Source: Cystobacter fuscus DSM 2262
GTDB lineage: Bacteria; Myxococcota; Myxococcia; Myxococcales; Myxococcaceae
DNA length: 64,000 nt
Assembly: GCF_000335475.2 (NCBI RefSeq)
Contig: NZ_ANAH02000005.1
Coordinates: forward strand, 310,001 to 374,000
Direction of reading: 5' to 3'
In this document: positions 55,041 to 64,000 of the stretch, piece after piece
How positions within the stretch are numbered: position 1 is the first letter of the stretch
Layout of the letters: each line of letters starts with the position of its first letter
Made by a program: the position numbers and the translations under genes
Notes under the pieces: generated by a model
Databases searched by the model: none
Told to the model about the DNA's origin: nothing
The model's input: only the letters and a program-made list of their open reading frames with translations

Positions 55041-58034
55041 TCAGTTCACCACGTCGCGGCCCTTGCCCCCGGGCACCTCGGACGCGGACAGGCCGGAGGG
55101 CGCGAGCGGACCATGGCGTGGCACGTGGACGTGGAACGTCGCGCCCCCACCTGGCGTCTCCTCGATGCGGATGTGCCCATGGTGGGCCTCGACCACCTGA
55201 CGGATGACCCAGAGGCCCAGCCCGAGGCCGCCGTAGTTGCGCACTGGCACGGCCCGCTCGAACCGCTCGAAGACGCGCTGTCGGTCGACCGCCGGGATGC
55301 CGATGCCATGGTCGACGACCGAGAGCGTCACCCCCCCGCCTTCCTCGCGCAGGGTGACGTCCACGGGGTGGCCCGCGCCGAACTTCAAGGCATTGGACAG
55401 CAGGTGGTGGAACACCTGCTCCATGCGCTCCCGATCGAAGAAGCCCTCCAGGGAGCCCTCGAGCTGGAGCCGCACCGTGCAGCCCTGCCGCCGGGCCTCG
55501 CCCTGGTGGGCGAGCACCACGCCGCGCACGAGCTCTCCCAGCTCCACCTGGGCCCGCGACAGTTGCATGCGGCCCGTGGTGAGCTGCGACACGTCCAGCA
55601 ACGTCTCGATGAGCCCGGCCAGCCGGCGCGCGGAGCGGCGCGCCGTGTCCAACCGCTCGCCAATCCCGGGCTGGGAGGACGCGTTCAGGCTCCGCTCGAT
55701 GGCGCCAATCTGGAGCTGGAAGATGGTGAGCGGTGTCTTCAGCTCATGGGAGGCCACGGACAGGAAGTCGTCCCGGGCCCGCACGGCCTCCAGGAGGTGC
55801 TCCACCTGGGCCCGTTCCCGGGCCACCTCCCGGCGCATGCGCGCGCGCTCGAGGTGGGCACGCACCCGGGTGAGCAACTCCCGGGCGGAGAAGGGCTTGA
55901 CGAGGTAGTCATCCGCTCCGGACTCGAGGCCCTCGAGCGTGGCCTCTTCCCCGGCGCGGGCCGACAGCAGGAGGATGGGCAGCTCCTTGGTATGGGGAGC
56001 GGCACGCAGGGCACGCAAGAGCCCCACACCATCCAGCCGGGGCATCATCACGTCGGAGATGACGAGATCGGGCGGGTGGGCCAGGGCCACTTCCAGGGCC
56101 GCCTGGCCATCCGCCACCGTCTGCACCTCGAACCCGGCGGACAGCACCCGGTGGAGGTAGTCGCGTACGTCCGCGTTGTCGTCCGCGAGGAGCACCCGGG
56201 CGCGAGGCCGGTTCGGCTCGGGCGCGACGGGCGGTGCCTCGGCGAGCTCCTGGACGGACCAACGCAGCGCCTCCTCGACGTAGGGGCCGGCACCGGTCGC
56301 GGTGGAGGGCAGCACCCGCGTGGCGCGAACCCGCTCCTCGGGCAGGTGCGCGAAGCCCAGGGGCACCTCGACGGTGAACGTCGCTCCCTGACCCTCGATG
56401 CTGTCCACCTTCACCCGTCCTCCGTGAAGCCCCACCAACTCGTGCACCAGCGCGAGCCCGATGCCCGAGCCCTCGTGCGTCCGGGCATGCGCGTCCTTCA
56501 CCCGGTGGAAGCGCTCGAAGAGGCGCGGCAGCTCCACGGCCGGGATGCCCGTTCCCGTGTCGCGCACCTCGAGGACGGCGCACCCGTCCCGCTCGAAGGT
56601 GCGCACCAAGATGCTCCCCTTGTGGGTGAACTTGAAGGCGTTGGAGACGAGGTTGAGGACGACCTTCTCCCAGAGCTCGCCATCCAGATAGACGGGCTGG
56701 GACAACGGCGGGCAGCTCACGAGGAGCTGGAGCCCCGCGCGCTCCACCGCCGAGCGGAAGGTGCCCGCGAGGTCCGCGCAGAGCGTGGAGAAGTCGGCGG
56801 GAGCGAAGCTGGCCTCCATCCGCCCCGCCTCCAACCGGGAGAAGTCCAGCAACGTGTTGACGAGCCGCAGCAGCCGCCCCGCGTTGCGGTGGAGCGCCTC
56901 CAGCTCGGTGCGGATCGCCTCGGGCAGCGGGCCCGCTCGCCCGGTGAGCAGATCCTGCGTGGGCCCCAGCATCAACGTCAGGGGCGTGCGGAACTCGTGG
57001 CTGATGTTGCTGAAGAAGGCCGTCTTGGCGCGATCGAGCTCCGCCAGGGCCTCCGCGCGCCGACGCTCCTCCTCGTGGGCGCGGGCATTGCGCAGCGCCA
57101 CCGACACCTGGCCCACCAGCAGCTCGAGGAAGGAGCGGTAGCCCTCGTCGAGCGCCCGATTGGGGCTGAGCCCCGTCACGAGCACGCCCAGCGGAGCGCT
57201 CTGGCCCGCGGCGGCCACCGGCATCACCACCGCCGTGCGGACCGGATCCTCGAACGGGCCCCCCGTCAGCGTGACGCGGCGCTCCACGTCCTCGACGAGC
57301 ACCGTCTCGCCCTCGGCGGCGCGGGCCAGGGGCCACACCGGCTCGCCGTCCCTGCCCTCCACCCGGAGCGGACACGCCGCCGCGTTCTCCTCCAGGCCAA
57401 TGACGCCGTGACGGGTGAACCCCTTGCCGTCCGGATCGCGCAGGTACAGCAGCGCGAAGGGCACATCCAGGGGGTGCTCGGCGATGGCGGTGACGACCTC
57501 CTCGCAGGTCTTCGCGACGCTCCGGGTCACCGCCGCCCGGGAGGCCAGATCCCTCAGGAGCCGCAGCCTCCGCTCCCCGAGCAGCTGCTGGGTCACCTCG
57601 CTGCAGACGGCGAACATGCCGACGATGCGCCCCGTGTCATCCTCGGCGGGGGAATGCGAGACGCTGAAATAGGACTCCTCGCGGTAGCCCGAGCGCTCCA
57701 GCAGGAGCATCAGGGCGGGCGTCCAGTTCGCCACGCCGGTGGCCATCACCTGGTGGATCATCGGCCCGAGCGTGTCCCACGCCTCGGCCATGGTGACGCG
57801 GATGTCGAGCCCCAGCGCCGCCGGGTGCTTGTCGCCGATCAGCTTCGAGTAGGCATCGTTGTAGAACTGGAGGAAGGACGGCCCCCACGTGAGGATCATG
57901 GGGTAGCGCGACGAGAGCATCGTGCGCACCAGGGCCTTCAAGCTCTCGGGCCAGGCGTCCATCGGCCCCAGGCTGCTCGCGGACCAATCGTGTGCGCGAA
58001 TGCGCGCGTGCATTTCACTCGGACCGGCGAACAT
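55041..58034 (-). CDS. Hybrid sensor kinase with two histidine-kinase cores and a receiver
   Basis: Large cytosolic hybrid kinase, about 997 residues. Order: N-terminal PAS-like domain ([37 protein letters not shown]), GAF domain (about 170-320), first HisKA with [13 protein letters not shown] and first HATPase ([33 protein letters not shown]), receiver domain ([14 protein letters not shown], phospho-Asp in [14 protein letters not shown], Lys in YLVKPFS), second HisKA with [13 protein letters not shown] and second HATPase ([33 protein letters not shown]). Both kinase cores keep all boxes. The start is set at the ATG at 58034; a TTG at 58073 extends it by 13 residues. No output domain or adjacent regulator. 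Confidence 0.9.
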   Translation of the reverse strand: MFAGPSEMHARIRAHDWSASSLGPMDAWPESLKALVRTMLSSRYPMILTWGPSFLQFYNDAYSKLIGDKHPAALGLDIRVTMAEAWDTLGPMIHQVMATGVANWTPALMLLLERSGYREESYFSVSHSPAEDDTGRIVGMFAVCSEVTQQLLGERRLRLLRDLASRAAVTRSVAKTCEEVVTAIAEHPLDVPFALLYLRDPDGKGFTRHGVIGLEENAAACPLRVEGRDGEPVWPLARAAEGETVLVEDVERRVTLTGGPFEDPVRTAVVMPVAAAGQSAPLGVLVTGLSPNRALDEGYRSFLELLVGQVSVALRNARAHEEERRRAEALAELDRAKTAFFSNISHEFRTPLTLMLGPTQDLLTGRAGPLPEAIRTELEALHRNAGRLLRLVNTLLDFSRLEAGRMEASFAPADFSTLCADLAGTFRSAVERAGLQLLVSCPPLSQPVYLDGELWEKVVLNLVSNAFKFTHKGSILVRTFERDGCAVLEVRDTGTGIPAVELPRLFERFHRVKDAHARTHEGSGIGLALVHELVGLHGGRVKVDSIEGQGATFTVEVPLGFAHLPEERVRATRVLPSTATGAGPYVEEALRWSVQELAEAPPVAPEPNRPRARVLLADDNADVRDYLHRVLSAGFEVQTVADGQAALEVALAHPPDLVISDVMMPRLDGVGLLRALRAAPHTKELPILLLSARAGEEATLEGLESGADDYLVKPFSARELLTRVRAHLERARMRREVARERAQVEHLLEAVRARDDFLSVASHELKTPLTIFQLQIGAIERSLNASSQPGIGERLDTARRSARRLAGLIETLLDVSQLTTGRMQLSRAQVELGELVRGVVLAHQGEARRQGCTVRLQLEGSLEGFFDRERMEQVFHHLLSNALKFGAGHPVDVTLREEGGGVTLSVVDHGIGIPAVDRQRVFERFERAVPVRNYGGLGLGLWVIRQVVEAHHGHIRIEETPGGGATFHVHVPRHGPLAPSGLSASEVPGGKGRDVVN

Positions 58035-58144
58035 GATGGGCGGCGACTCGGATGGGCTCGGGTGTTCTCCCAAAAAAAGCCTGGAACAAGGGTGGTGTAC
58101 AGTCTCATCCCCCCTGGGTCGCCATCCGGAGAACAGGAGACAGG

Positions 58145-58759
58145 ATGATCAAGCGGATTTCTCTCGCACTGGGAGTGGCGGTGGTGGGTTTCGCCTCCCT
58201 GGTGGCTTCTCGGCCCTCGGCCTACCGGACCGAACGCGTCAGGACCTTCGCCGCGCCCGCCGAGATTCCCTTCGCCCTGGTGAATGATCTGCACCGCTGG
58301 CGCCTGTGGTCCCCCTGGGACGCGCTCGAGCCGGGCATGAAGCGCCACTTCGACGGGCCCATCGCGGGCCCCGAGGCCGTCTACACCTGGGCGGGCAACG
58401 CACAGGCGGGCAAGGGGCGCGTGACCGTGCTGGAGAGCCGGCCCCACGAGTTCATCCGCGTGCGCTTCGAGCGCCTCGCGCCCCGGCCCTCCACGAGCAC
58501 GCTCGACTTCTCCTTCCAACCCACCACCGGGGGCGTGCTGCTGCACTGGAGCCAGGAGGGGCAACTGTCCTGGCTGGACAAGGTCCGGTTCCTGTTCACC
58601 GATATGGAGGCGCGGCGGGGCGAGGAGCTCGACCAGGGATTGAAGGCCCTCGTCGCGGTGTCCGAGACCGAGGCGAACAACCGGCGCGAGCGGGACGCGT
58701 TGATCAAGGCGCGCTCCGAGGAGAAGGCCCAACAGGCCCCACCCGCCCCATCACCCTAA
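58145..58759 (+). CDS. SRPBCC/polyketide-cyclase-like membrane-anchored protein
   Basis: Protein of 204 residues with an N-terminal hydrophobic anchor or uncleaved signal (ISLALGVAVVGFASLVA, 5-21) and a START/SRPBCC fold (RTFAAPAEIPFALVNDLHRWRLWSPWDALEPGMKRHFDGP, with WAGNAQAGKGRVTVLES). The helix-grip cavity should bind a hydrophobic ligand. The C-terminal tail is charged with an Ala/Pro end. The ATG follows ACAGGAGACAGG. Function unknown. Confidence 0.75.
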   Translation: MIKRISLALGVAVVGFASLVASRPSAYRTERVRTFAAPAEIPFALVNDLHRWRLWSPWDALEPGMKRHFDGPIAGPEAVYTWAGNAQAGKGRVTVLESRPHEFIRVRFERLAPRPSTSTLDFSFQPTTGGVLLHWSQEGQLSWLDKVRFLFTDMEARRGEELDQGLKALVAVSETEANNRRERDALIKARSEEKAQQAPPAPSP

Positions 58760-58794
58760 GGGGATGAGGGGAGCGCGCGCCTCGAACCCGCGCC

Positions 58795-59274
58795 TCAGCG
58801 TCCACCCAGATTGGCGCAGGCGCGGGAGTCCCCCCCCTCACAGGCGCGCCGCAACAGCTTCGTGGCCTCGGCGTCGTTCTTCTCGGCGCACGCGCCCGTG
58901 CGGTGGCAGATGGCGGCGCTGAAGCAGCCCGCCGCGTCGCCCCCCTCACACGCCCGCATGTAGAGGGAATAGGCACGCGCGGGATCCGCGCTCACGCCGC
59001 GCCCCTGCCAGACGAGCGTCCCCAACACATTGCACACCCGGGCCACGCCCGCCTCGCAGCCGCGTGTGTACAGCTCGACGGCGCGCGTCACCTCGCCCTT
59101 GCGCTCGGCCTCGGCGCCCGCTTCCACACATCCCTTCACCGTCCCGCCCGGGCAGGCCGCGTCCTGCGCCGCCAGCGCCGCCGCGCTCTTGTCCTGCGCG
59201 GCGGGCGGCGCGGGCTTCTCCGCGCAGGCCCCCAGCAGGAACGACAGCCACACCGCCCTCCAAATGCCTTGCAT
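58795..59274 (-). CDS. Cys-rich Sel1-repeat lipoprotein
   Basis: Exported lipoprotein of 159 residues: leader ending LGAC (Cys17), an Ala-rich linker, then three Sel1-like repeats with paired cysteines (AVELYTRGCEAGVARVCNVLG, AYSLYMRACEGGDAAGCFSAA, ATKLLRRACEGGDSRACANLG). Cys pairs spaced by about eight residues, as in Helicobacter Hcp proteins, form one disulfide per repeat. Probably a periplasmic or surface interaction scaffold. GGAGGAAGG precedes the ATG at 59274. Confidence 0.85.
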   Translation of the reverse strand: MQGIWRAVWLSFLLGACAEKPAPPAAQDKSAAALAAQDAACPGGTVKGCVEAGAEAERKGEVTRAVELYTRGCEAGVARVCNVLGTLVWQGRGVSADPARAYSLYMRACEGGDAAGCFSAAICHRTGACAEKNDAEATKLLRRACEGGDSRACANLGGR

Positions 59275-59959
59275 CCCTTCCTCCTCATCCACCGTGTCGC
59301 CGCGCAATCCTTCCCATGCGGGCGCGGCCCACCGCGCCGCCGGTGTATCACAAACACCCGCCAGCGCAGTGCCCTGCCTCCGCGCGAGGGCTCGAGCCCT
59401 CAATTCCAGACAAGCTCGTGCCCCTCCCCTGGGGCCACGCCAACCCACCTCCGGTTGGGAATGACCCGCTCCCTGGACGCCATCCCAGGGGAACAAGGGG
59501 CACACGTTCCCACCCATGCCCCCTTCATCCCACGAGGAACCGCGGGAGGAGAGCATTGTCATTAAAAATACGATTGTGCTGCAACCCGAGCCGCCAGTGC
59601 CGGGAAGCGTCGACGATTGGATGAGAGGAACAGGCGGCGCAATCGCTACCCTCTGGCGTGGACTATATGAAAGTGAGAAAACAGAAGCTGGAACTCCGCT
59701 CGCGGTCGGCCTCGTGGTGAGAACATTCACGCTGCACGATTTCAGACAGACTGGTTGTTAGCCGGACACAGCCCCCGAAAATAAGTTTCTCGCTTTGGCG
59801 TCTGATGCGTTGCGGACAAACCGCAATCCCCGTTGTACATTTGACTCCGTAAAAAAATGCCGAGCCGGGTGATCCTGGATTTCCAGTTCCCCCTCGCGAC
59901 CGACGTCTGACCCGCCGGGCGCTCCATGCACATGGAAGCGTTACGGCAGAGGAGTGCCC
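59275..59959. other. Intergenic region, AT-richer right half
   Basis: No gene recognised. The stretch about 59540-59900 is clearly less GC-rich than the genes around it and contains a small stem TTGCGG-ACAAA-CCGCAA (59810-59826). It also has a TTGACT box near 59840 that could belong to the GH44 promoter. A short frame at 59516-59761 has no recognisable features. Confidence 0.4.
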
Positions 59960-62188
59960 ATGAATGCGCAGCAGTGGTGCCATGACGTGTGGGTGGGATT
60001 GTCCCGTACGCTCCGGGGGGCGAGGCCTTCCACGCCATGGCTCGCGGGATGGATGGTCCTCTTCTCCGTTCCCGGCTTTGCCCAGACGACCATCACCATC
60101 GACGCGGGCGCCAACCGGCGCGGCATCAGTCCCAACATTTATGGTGTGGCCCATGCCACCCAGGCGCAACTGAGCGAACTCAATTCTCCACTCAATCGTA
60201 ACGGAGGCAACGCCTCCTCCCGTTACAATTGGGAGCAGAACGCCTCCAACCGGGGCCAGGACTGGTATTTCGAGAGTCTGGCCCACGAGGGCGCGGAGCC
60301 GGGGGGCGAGGTGGATGAGTTCATCGCCAGCACCCGGGCGGCGGGAGCGCAACCGGCCGTCACCATTCCCATGGTGGGCTGGGCGGCGCGTCTGGGTCCC
60401 AATCGCTCGCGGCTGGCCAGCTTCTCCATCTTGAAGTACGGCCCGCAGACGTCGAGCGACTCCGTGTGGTTCCCCGACGCCGGCAATGGCATCCGGCTGT
60501 TGGATGGCGAGTTCGTGGTCAATGATCCCAATGACGCCAACACGCCCGTGGATCCGGACTTCCAGGCGGGGTGGCTCCAACACCTCCGCGCGCAGTGGGG
60601 CACGGCGGCCCAGGGAGGCGTCCGCCTCTTCGCCATGGATAACGAGCCCAGCCTCTGGTACTCCAACCACCGCGATGTGCACCCCGTCGGCGCGACCCTC
60701 GAGGAGGTGCGTGACAAGCACATCGCCTATGCCTCCATGGTCAAGAGCGTGGAGCCCAATGCCCTCGTGATGGGTCCCGAGGAGTGGGGCTGGAGCGGCT
60801 ACTTCTACAGCGGCTATGACCAGCAGTATGCCAACGAGCGGGAGGAGTACACCGAGTTCCCCGATCGCGAAGCGCACGGCGACGTGGACTATCTGCCGTG
60901 GTGGCTCGGGGAGCTGCGCCGGCACGAGCAGGCCACGGGCCGCCGGCTGTTGGATATCTTCACCGTGCACTACTACCCGCAGGGTGGCGAGTTCAGCACG
61001 AACGTCACCTCCGCCATGCAGTTGCGGCGCAACCGCTCCACGCGCTCGCTGTGGGATCCAAACTACGTGGACGAGACGTGGATCAATGACAAGGTCTCGC
61101 TCATCCCCCGGCTCAAGGGCTGGGTGCAGAGCTACTATCCCGGCACGAAGGTGGGCATCACCGAGTACAACTGGGGCGCGGAAAACCACATCAACGGAGC
61201 CATCGCGCAGGCGGACGTGCTCGGCATCTTCGGCCGCGAGGGATTGGACTATGGCATCCGCTGGGAGACTCCCGCGGAGAGCACGCCCACCTTCAAGGCG
61301 ATGAAGCTCTACCGCAACTACGACGGCAAGAAGTCGGCCTTCGGAGATCTGAGCGTGTCGTGCACCGTGCCCAACCCGGATCAGCTGTCGGCGTTCGCCG
61401 CCGAGCGCTCGTCCGATGGGGCCCTCACCGTCATGGTGCTCAACAAGGCGCTGACGGACACGGCGGCGATCTCGCTCCAGCTCGCCCGCTTCAACGCGGG
61501 GGCCATCAGCCAGCGCTGGCAGCTCACGTCGGCCAACACCATCACCCGGCTGACGGACGTGTCCGTGTCCGGCGGACGGCTGAGCACCACGGTGCCGGCT
61601 TCGAGCATCACCCTGTTCGTCATTCCCGTGAAGACCGTCACCAATCAGCCGCCCGTGGCCCGCATCACGGCCACGCCCTCGACGGGGTCGGCCCCGCTGC
61701 TGGTGAGCTTCAACGGCGCGGCCTCCACGGATCCCGACGGAACGATCACCTCGTATGTCTGGAACTTCGGTGATGGACAGCAGGGCAGCGGCGCCACGGT
61801 GACCCACAGCTATACCGCGCCGGGCAATTACACCGCGACGCTCACGGTGAAGGACTCGGGCGGCGCCAGCGCCTCCACCACCGTGGCCATCACCGTGACC
61901 ACGACCAGCTCCTCGCTGGCCGCTCCGACCAACTTCTACGCCGTGGCCTCGGGTTCGGACGTGACCATGCGCTGGAAGGACAACTCGGAGGACGAGGATG
62001 GCTTCATCCTCGAGCGCGCGGAGGAGACCTGGCCCCTGGTGTTCGAGATCATCGGACGGACGGGCGCCAACACGACCGTGTTCGTGGATTCGGACGTGCC
62101 CGTGGGCGAGTACGTGTACCGGGCCAGGGCCTTCTCGGGCACGGATGTCTCCGCGTACTCCAATCAGGACGGCGCCGACGTGCAATGA
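59960..62188 (+). CDS. Secreted GH44 endoglucanase/xyloglucanase with PKD and Fn3 domains
   Basis: Secreted glycoside hydrolase family 44 enzyme, 742 residues. Signal peptide about 1-42 (long n-region, ending FAQ). The GH44 barrel plus its all-beta domain span about 43-560 (GANRRGISPNIYGVAHA, LNRNGGNASSRYNWE) with acid/base Glu229 in AMDNEPSLW and nucleophile Glu402 in GITEYNWGAENH. A PKD domain (about 567-650, VWNFGDGQQGSGATVTHSY) and a fibronectin type III domain (about 655-740) follow. It cleaves beta-1,4-glucans such as cellulose or xyloglucan outside the cell. The ATG at 59960 follows AGAGGAG; a GTG two codons earlier is too close to it. Confidence 0.9.
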   Translation: MNAQQWCHDVWVGLSRTLRGARPSTPWLAGWMVLFSVPGFAQTTITIDAGANRRGISPNIYGVAHATQAQLSELNSPLNRNGGNASSRYNWEQNASNRGQDWYFESLAHEGAEPGGEVDEFIASTRAAGAQPAVTIPMVGWAARLGPNRSRLASFSILKYGPQTSSDSVWFPDAGNGIRLLDGEFVVNDPNDANTPVDPDFQAGWLQHLRAQWGTAAQGGVRLFAMDNEPSLWYSNHRDVHPVGATLEEVRDKHIAYASMVKSVEPNALVMGPEEWGWSGYFYSGYDQQYANEREEYTEFPDREAHGDVDYLPWWLGELRRHEQATGRRLLDIFTVHYYPQGGEFSTNVTSAMQLRRNRSTRSLWDPNYVDETWINDKVSLIPRLKGWVQSYYPGTKVGITEYNWGAENHINGAIAQADVLGIFGREGLDYGIRWETPAESTPTFKAMKLYRNYDGKKSAFGDLSVSCTVPNPDQLSAFAAERSSDGALTVMVLNKALTDTAAISLQLARFNAGAISQRWQLTSANTITRLTDVSVSGGRLSTTVPASSITLFVIPVKTVTNQPPVARITATPSTGSAPLLVSFNGAASTDPDGTITSYVWNFGDGQQGSGATVTHSYTAPGNYTATLTVKDSGGASASTTVAITVTTTSSSLAAPTNFYAVASGSDVTMRWKDNSEDEDGFILERAEETWPLVFEIIGRTGANTTVFVDSDVPVGEYVYRARAFSGTDVSAYSNQDGADVQ

Positions 62189-62301
62189 GCCATGACCTCG
62201 GGGCGGCCCCTCTCCGGGGGCTCCCGGGGGCCGAGCCGCCGCGGCGGGCCTGGGGGGAGACCCGGCGCGGCGTGAAGGTTTCCGTCTTCTGAACCCGAGG
62301 A

Positions 62302-62339
62302 GTGCCCAGGGGCGAGGCCCCCTCCTCCTCCCTGGGCAC
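62302..62339 (+). promoter_or_regulatory. Ten-bp hairpin just upstream of the TonB receptor start
   Basis: GTGCCCAGGG (62302-62311) and CCCTGGGCAC (62330-62339) are a perfect inverted repeat ending nine bases before the ATG at 62349, which has no ribosome site of its own. It could terminate the GH44 transcript or control translation of the receptor. Confidence 0.5.
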
Positions 62340-62348
62340 GCACGCCCC

Positions 62349-64000
62349 ATGACAAGAAGAAGCAACCTCCGGCGCTCCGGCCTGCTCGTGCTCGCCCTGT
62401 TCCTGACGGGAAGTGGTGCCCTCGCCCAGGGAACCTCGGTGATCCTCGGTACGGTGACGGACGCGGCCACGCGCGAGCCCGTCGTGGACGTGGTGGTGAC
62501 CGCCACCTCGCCCAACCTCCAGGGAGAGCAGACGGTCGTCACCGACAGCCAGGGCCAGTACCGCATTCCCCAGCTTCCACCCGGGGTGTATGCGCTGCGC
62601 TTCGACAAGGAGGCCTACAAGCCCCTGTCGAGAGAGAGCATCAACCTGCGTCTGGACTACTCGGTCCGCGTCAACGTGGAGCTGCTACCCGAGGCGTTTG
62701 GAGAAGAAATCGCCGTGGTGGCCCAGGCGCCCACCGTGGACATCGGCTCGGCGGCCACCGGGGTGAACGTCAGCGCGGACTTCCTGCGCAACATCGCGGT
62801 CGTCTCGCCCTCCGGCAAGGGTGCCGCCTCGCGCTCCTTCGAGGCCCTGGCGGAGCTGGCCCCGGGAGCCAACGCGGACACCTATGGTGTGTCCATTGGC
62901 GGCGCCACCTCTCCGGAGAACCAGTACATCATCGATGGCGTGTCGGTGAACGATCCCGGCTTCGGCATCAACGGCGCCCCCCTGAGCGTGGAGTTCATGG
63001 GCGAGGTGAACGTCATCAGCGGCGGCTACCTGCCCGAGTACGGCCGCTCGACGGGCGGCGTGGTCAACGCGGTGACGAAGTCGGGCTCCAATGAGTTTCA
63101 TGGCTCGGTGTTCGGCAACGTCACGCCGGGCGCGCTGGCCTCCCGCGGCACGGAAATCCTCCAGGAGGCGGGCACCATCTCTGGCCGGGCGGCGTTGTGG
63201 AACCTGGCGGACGTGGGCTTCGAGGTGGGCGGCCCCCTCCTCGAGGACAGGCTCTGGTTCTTCGCCGGCATGGCGCCCTCCTTCTCCCGTTACCAATTGG
63301 AGCGCAACCTCAACGCCCAGGTCCTGGACGCCAACGGCCAGCCCCAGGTGGACGAGCGGGGCTTCATCCGGACCGAGCGCATCCCGGGCACCCAGCGCGA
63401 CTACTTCGCGGACCAGCGCAACTTCCAGTTCATCGGCAAGCTCACCTACCTGCTCAACCAGGATCACAACGTCAGCGTGACGGTGACGGGCACGCCCTCG
63501 TCCGCGGGCGGAGAGGGCCGCTTCGCCATCAGTGAGCGCACGGGTCTGCCGGAAGTGGAACTCATCTCGGGGCAGCCAAGTGCCCTCGCCACACAGCGCA
63601 TCGCCAACGCCCTGGACACGAGCCTCAAGTGGTCCTCGGCCTTCCTGGACAAGCGATTGCTCTTCAACGCCACCCTCGGGTGGCACCACCAGGAGGGGGC
63701 CGTGCTCCCCTCGGATGGCTCCCCCGTGGGCAGTTCCATCGGGTACGCGGGCATCGCCAACACGACGTGGCAGCGGAGCACCGACGCGGCGGGACGCCCG
63801 AATCCGCACTCCGTCACCGAGTTCGAGACCCTGCCGGATCCCTCCGTCTGTCTCGTGCCCGATGCCCCCGGAGGCACGCGCTGTCCCGTGCTCAACTACC
63901 TGACGGGCGGTCCCGGCCGGCTCGACGACACCCGGTTGGATCGCTACCAGGGCAAGCTCATCGGTACCCTGCTGCTCCAGGGCGCGGGGCAGCACGTCAT
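62349..64000 (+). CDS. TonB-dependent receptor, Oar-like (partial, runs off right edge)
   Basis: Outer-membrane receptor, at least 550 residues, cut by the window end. Signal peptide about 1-27 (LLVLALFLTGSGALAQ). A carboxypeptidase-regulatory-like domain (about 29-115: ILGTVTDAATREPVVDVVVTAT, GQYRIPQLPPGVYALRF) precedes the plug (about 120-235: YIIDGVSVNDPGFGINGAPLSV, GEVNVISGGYLPEYGRSTGGVVNAVTKSGSNEFHG), then barrel strands. This N-terminal order is that of Oar/OmpA-related TonB-dependent transporters common in myxobacteria. Position after a GH44 glucanase suggests oligosaccharide uptake, but Oar homologues also serve secretion and development. Confidence 0.88.
   Translation, partial: MTRRSNLRRSGLLVLALFLTGSGALAQGTSVILGTVTDAATREPVVDVVVTATSPNLQGEQTVVTDSQGQYRIPQLPPGVYALRFDKEAYKPLSRESINLRLDYSVRVNVELLPEAFGEEIAVVAQAPTVDIGSAATGVNVSADFLRNIAVVSPSGKGAASRSFEALAELAPGANADTYGVSIGGATSPENQYIIDGVSVNDPGFGINGAPLSVEFMGEVNVISGGYLPEYGRSTGGVVNAVTKSGSNEFHGSVFGNVTPGALASRGTEILQEAGTISGRAALWNLADVGFEVGGPLLEDRLWFFAGMAPSFSRYQLERNLNAQVLDANGQPQVDERGFIRTERIPGTQRDYFADQRNFQFIGKLTYLLNQDHNVSVTVTGTPSSAGGEGRFAISERTGLPEVELISGQPSALATQRIANALDTSLKWSSAFLDKRLLFNATLGWHHQEGAVLPSDGSPVGSSIGYAGIANTTWQRSTDAAGRPNPHSVTEFETLPDPSVCLVPDAPGGTRCPVLNYLTGGPGRLDDTRLDRYQGKLIGTLLLQGAGQHV

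Noticed and set aside
55026-58148. A 1040-codon plus-strand frame opposite the hybrid kinase
   Set aside because: Antisense of a kinase with every catalytic box intact; the translated product is low-information.
59516-59761. 81-codon frame in the AT-rich spacer before GH44
   Set aside because: No ribosome site, no family likeness, and crossed by promoter-like sequence; treated as non-coding.
59663-62608. A 981-codon minus-strand frame opposite the GH44 gene
   Set aside because: High-GC third-position shadow; Arg/His/Gly-rich with no recognisable domain, while the plus strand encodes an intact GH44 enzyme.

Overview
The window is about 70% GC, with back-to-back genes on both strands, many lipoproteins, a gliding-motility-type MglA GTPase paralogue, a DUF4388 protein, large multi-domain histidine kinases, an Oar-like TonB-dependent receptor and many secreted polysaccharidases. 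Together these point to a myxobacterium, most likely of the Cystobacter/Archangium/Melittangium type (inference from content; no marker gene or rRNA is present). No tRNA, rRNA, CRISPR array, insertion sequence or prophage was found.

Layout. 0-16 kb: aldo/keto reductase, a secreted GH5_8 mannanase with CBM2, an ECF sigma factor, an amine-oxidase lipoprotein, a TerB-like protein, a PAS/GAF histidine kinase, a GH87-like beta-helix glucanase with a C-terminal beta/gamma-crystallin domain, an M20 peptidase and a DUF5648-metallophosphoesterase. 15.8-30.6 kb: a glycine-rich, cysteine-free, harpin-like protein behind a good sigma-54 promoter, a helix-hairpin-helix lipoprotein, crotonyl-CoA carboxylase/reductase, a CotH-kinase/lamin-tail lipoprotein, an outer-membrane lipoprotein, a hydrolase, a glutathione S-transferase, anmK translationally coupled to an MglA-like GTPase, an orphan modA and a GH43 lipoprotein.

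30.7-38 kb: a seven-gene minus-strand operon. In transcription order it has an AapJ-like binding protein without signal peptide, an EamA exporter, glutamate mutase small subunit, aspartate-semialdehyde dehydrogenase, a divergent aspartokinase, glutamate mutase large subunit and an asparagine-oxygenase-like Fe(II)/2-oxoglutarate dioxygenase. Read together, the genes predict glutamate -> 3-methylaspartate -> 3-methylaspartyl phosphate -> 3-methylaspartate semialdehyde, then hydroxylation and export of an unusual branched amino acid. This is the strongest candidate for an undescribed system here.

38.8-64 kb: alpha-amylase with CBM20 and a palindromic operator; M19 dipeptidase; a DUF4388 gene divergent from a phosphatase / peptidase-MA / cupredoxin group; a BIG2 lipoprotein; a Tm-1-like gene with an apparent one-base frameshift; an Ldh_2-type imino-acid reductase; a serine hydrolase; small hypothetical genes with a LysR helix-turn-helix relic; L-serine dehydratase; a hybrid kinase with two kinase cores; a Sel1 lipoprotein; and a GH44 glucanase followed by a TonB-dependent receptor that runs off the right edge. 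The five or six polysaccharidases (mannan, alpha-glucan, arabinan/xylan, starch, beta-glucan) suit a soil organism that degrades plant and microbial cell walls.
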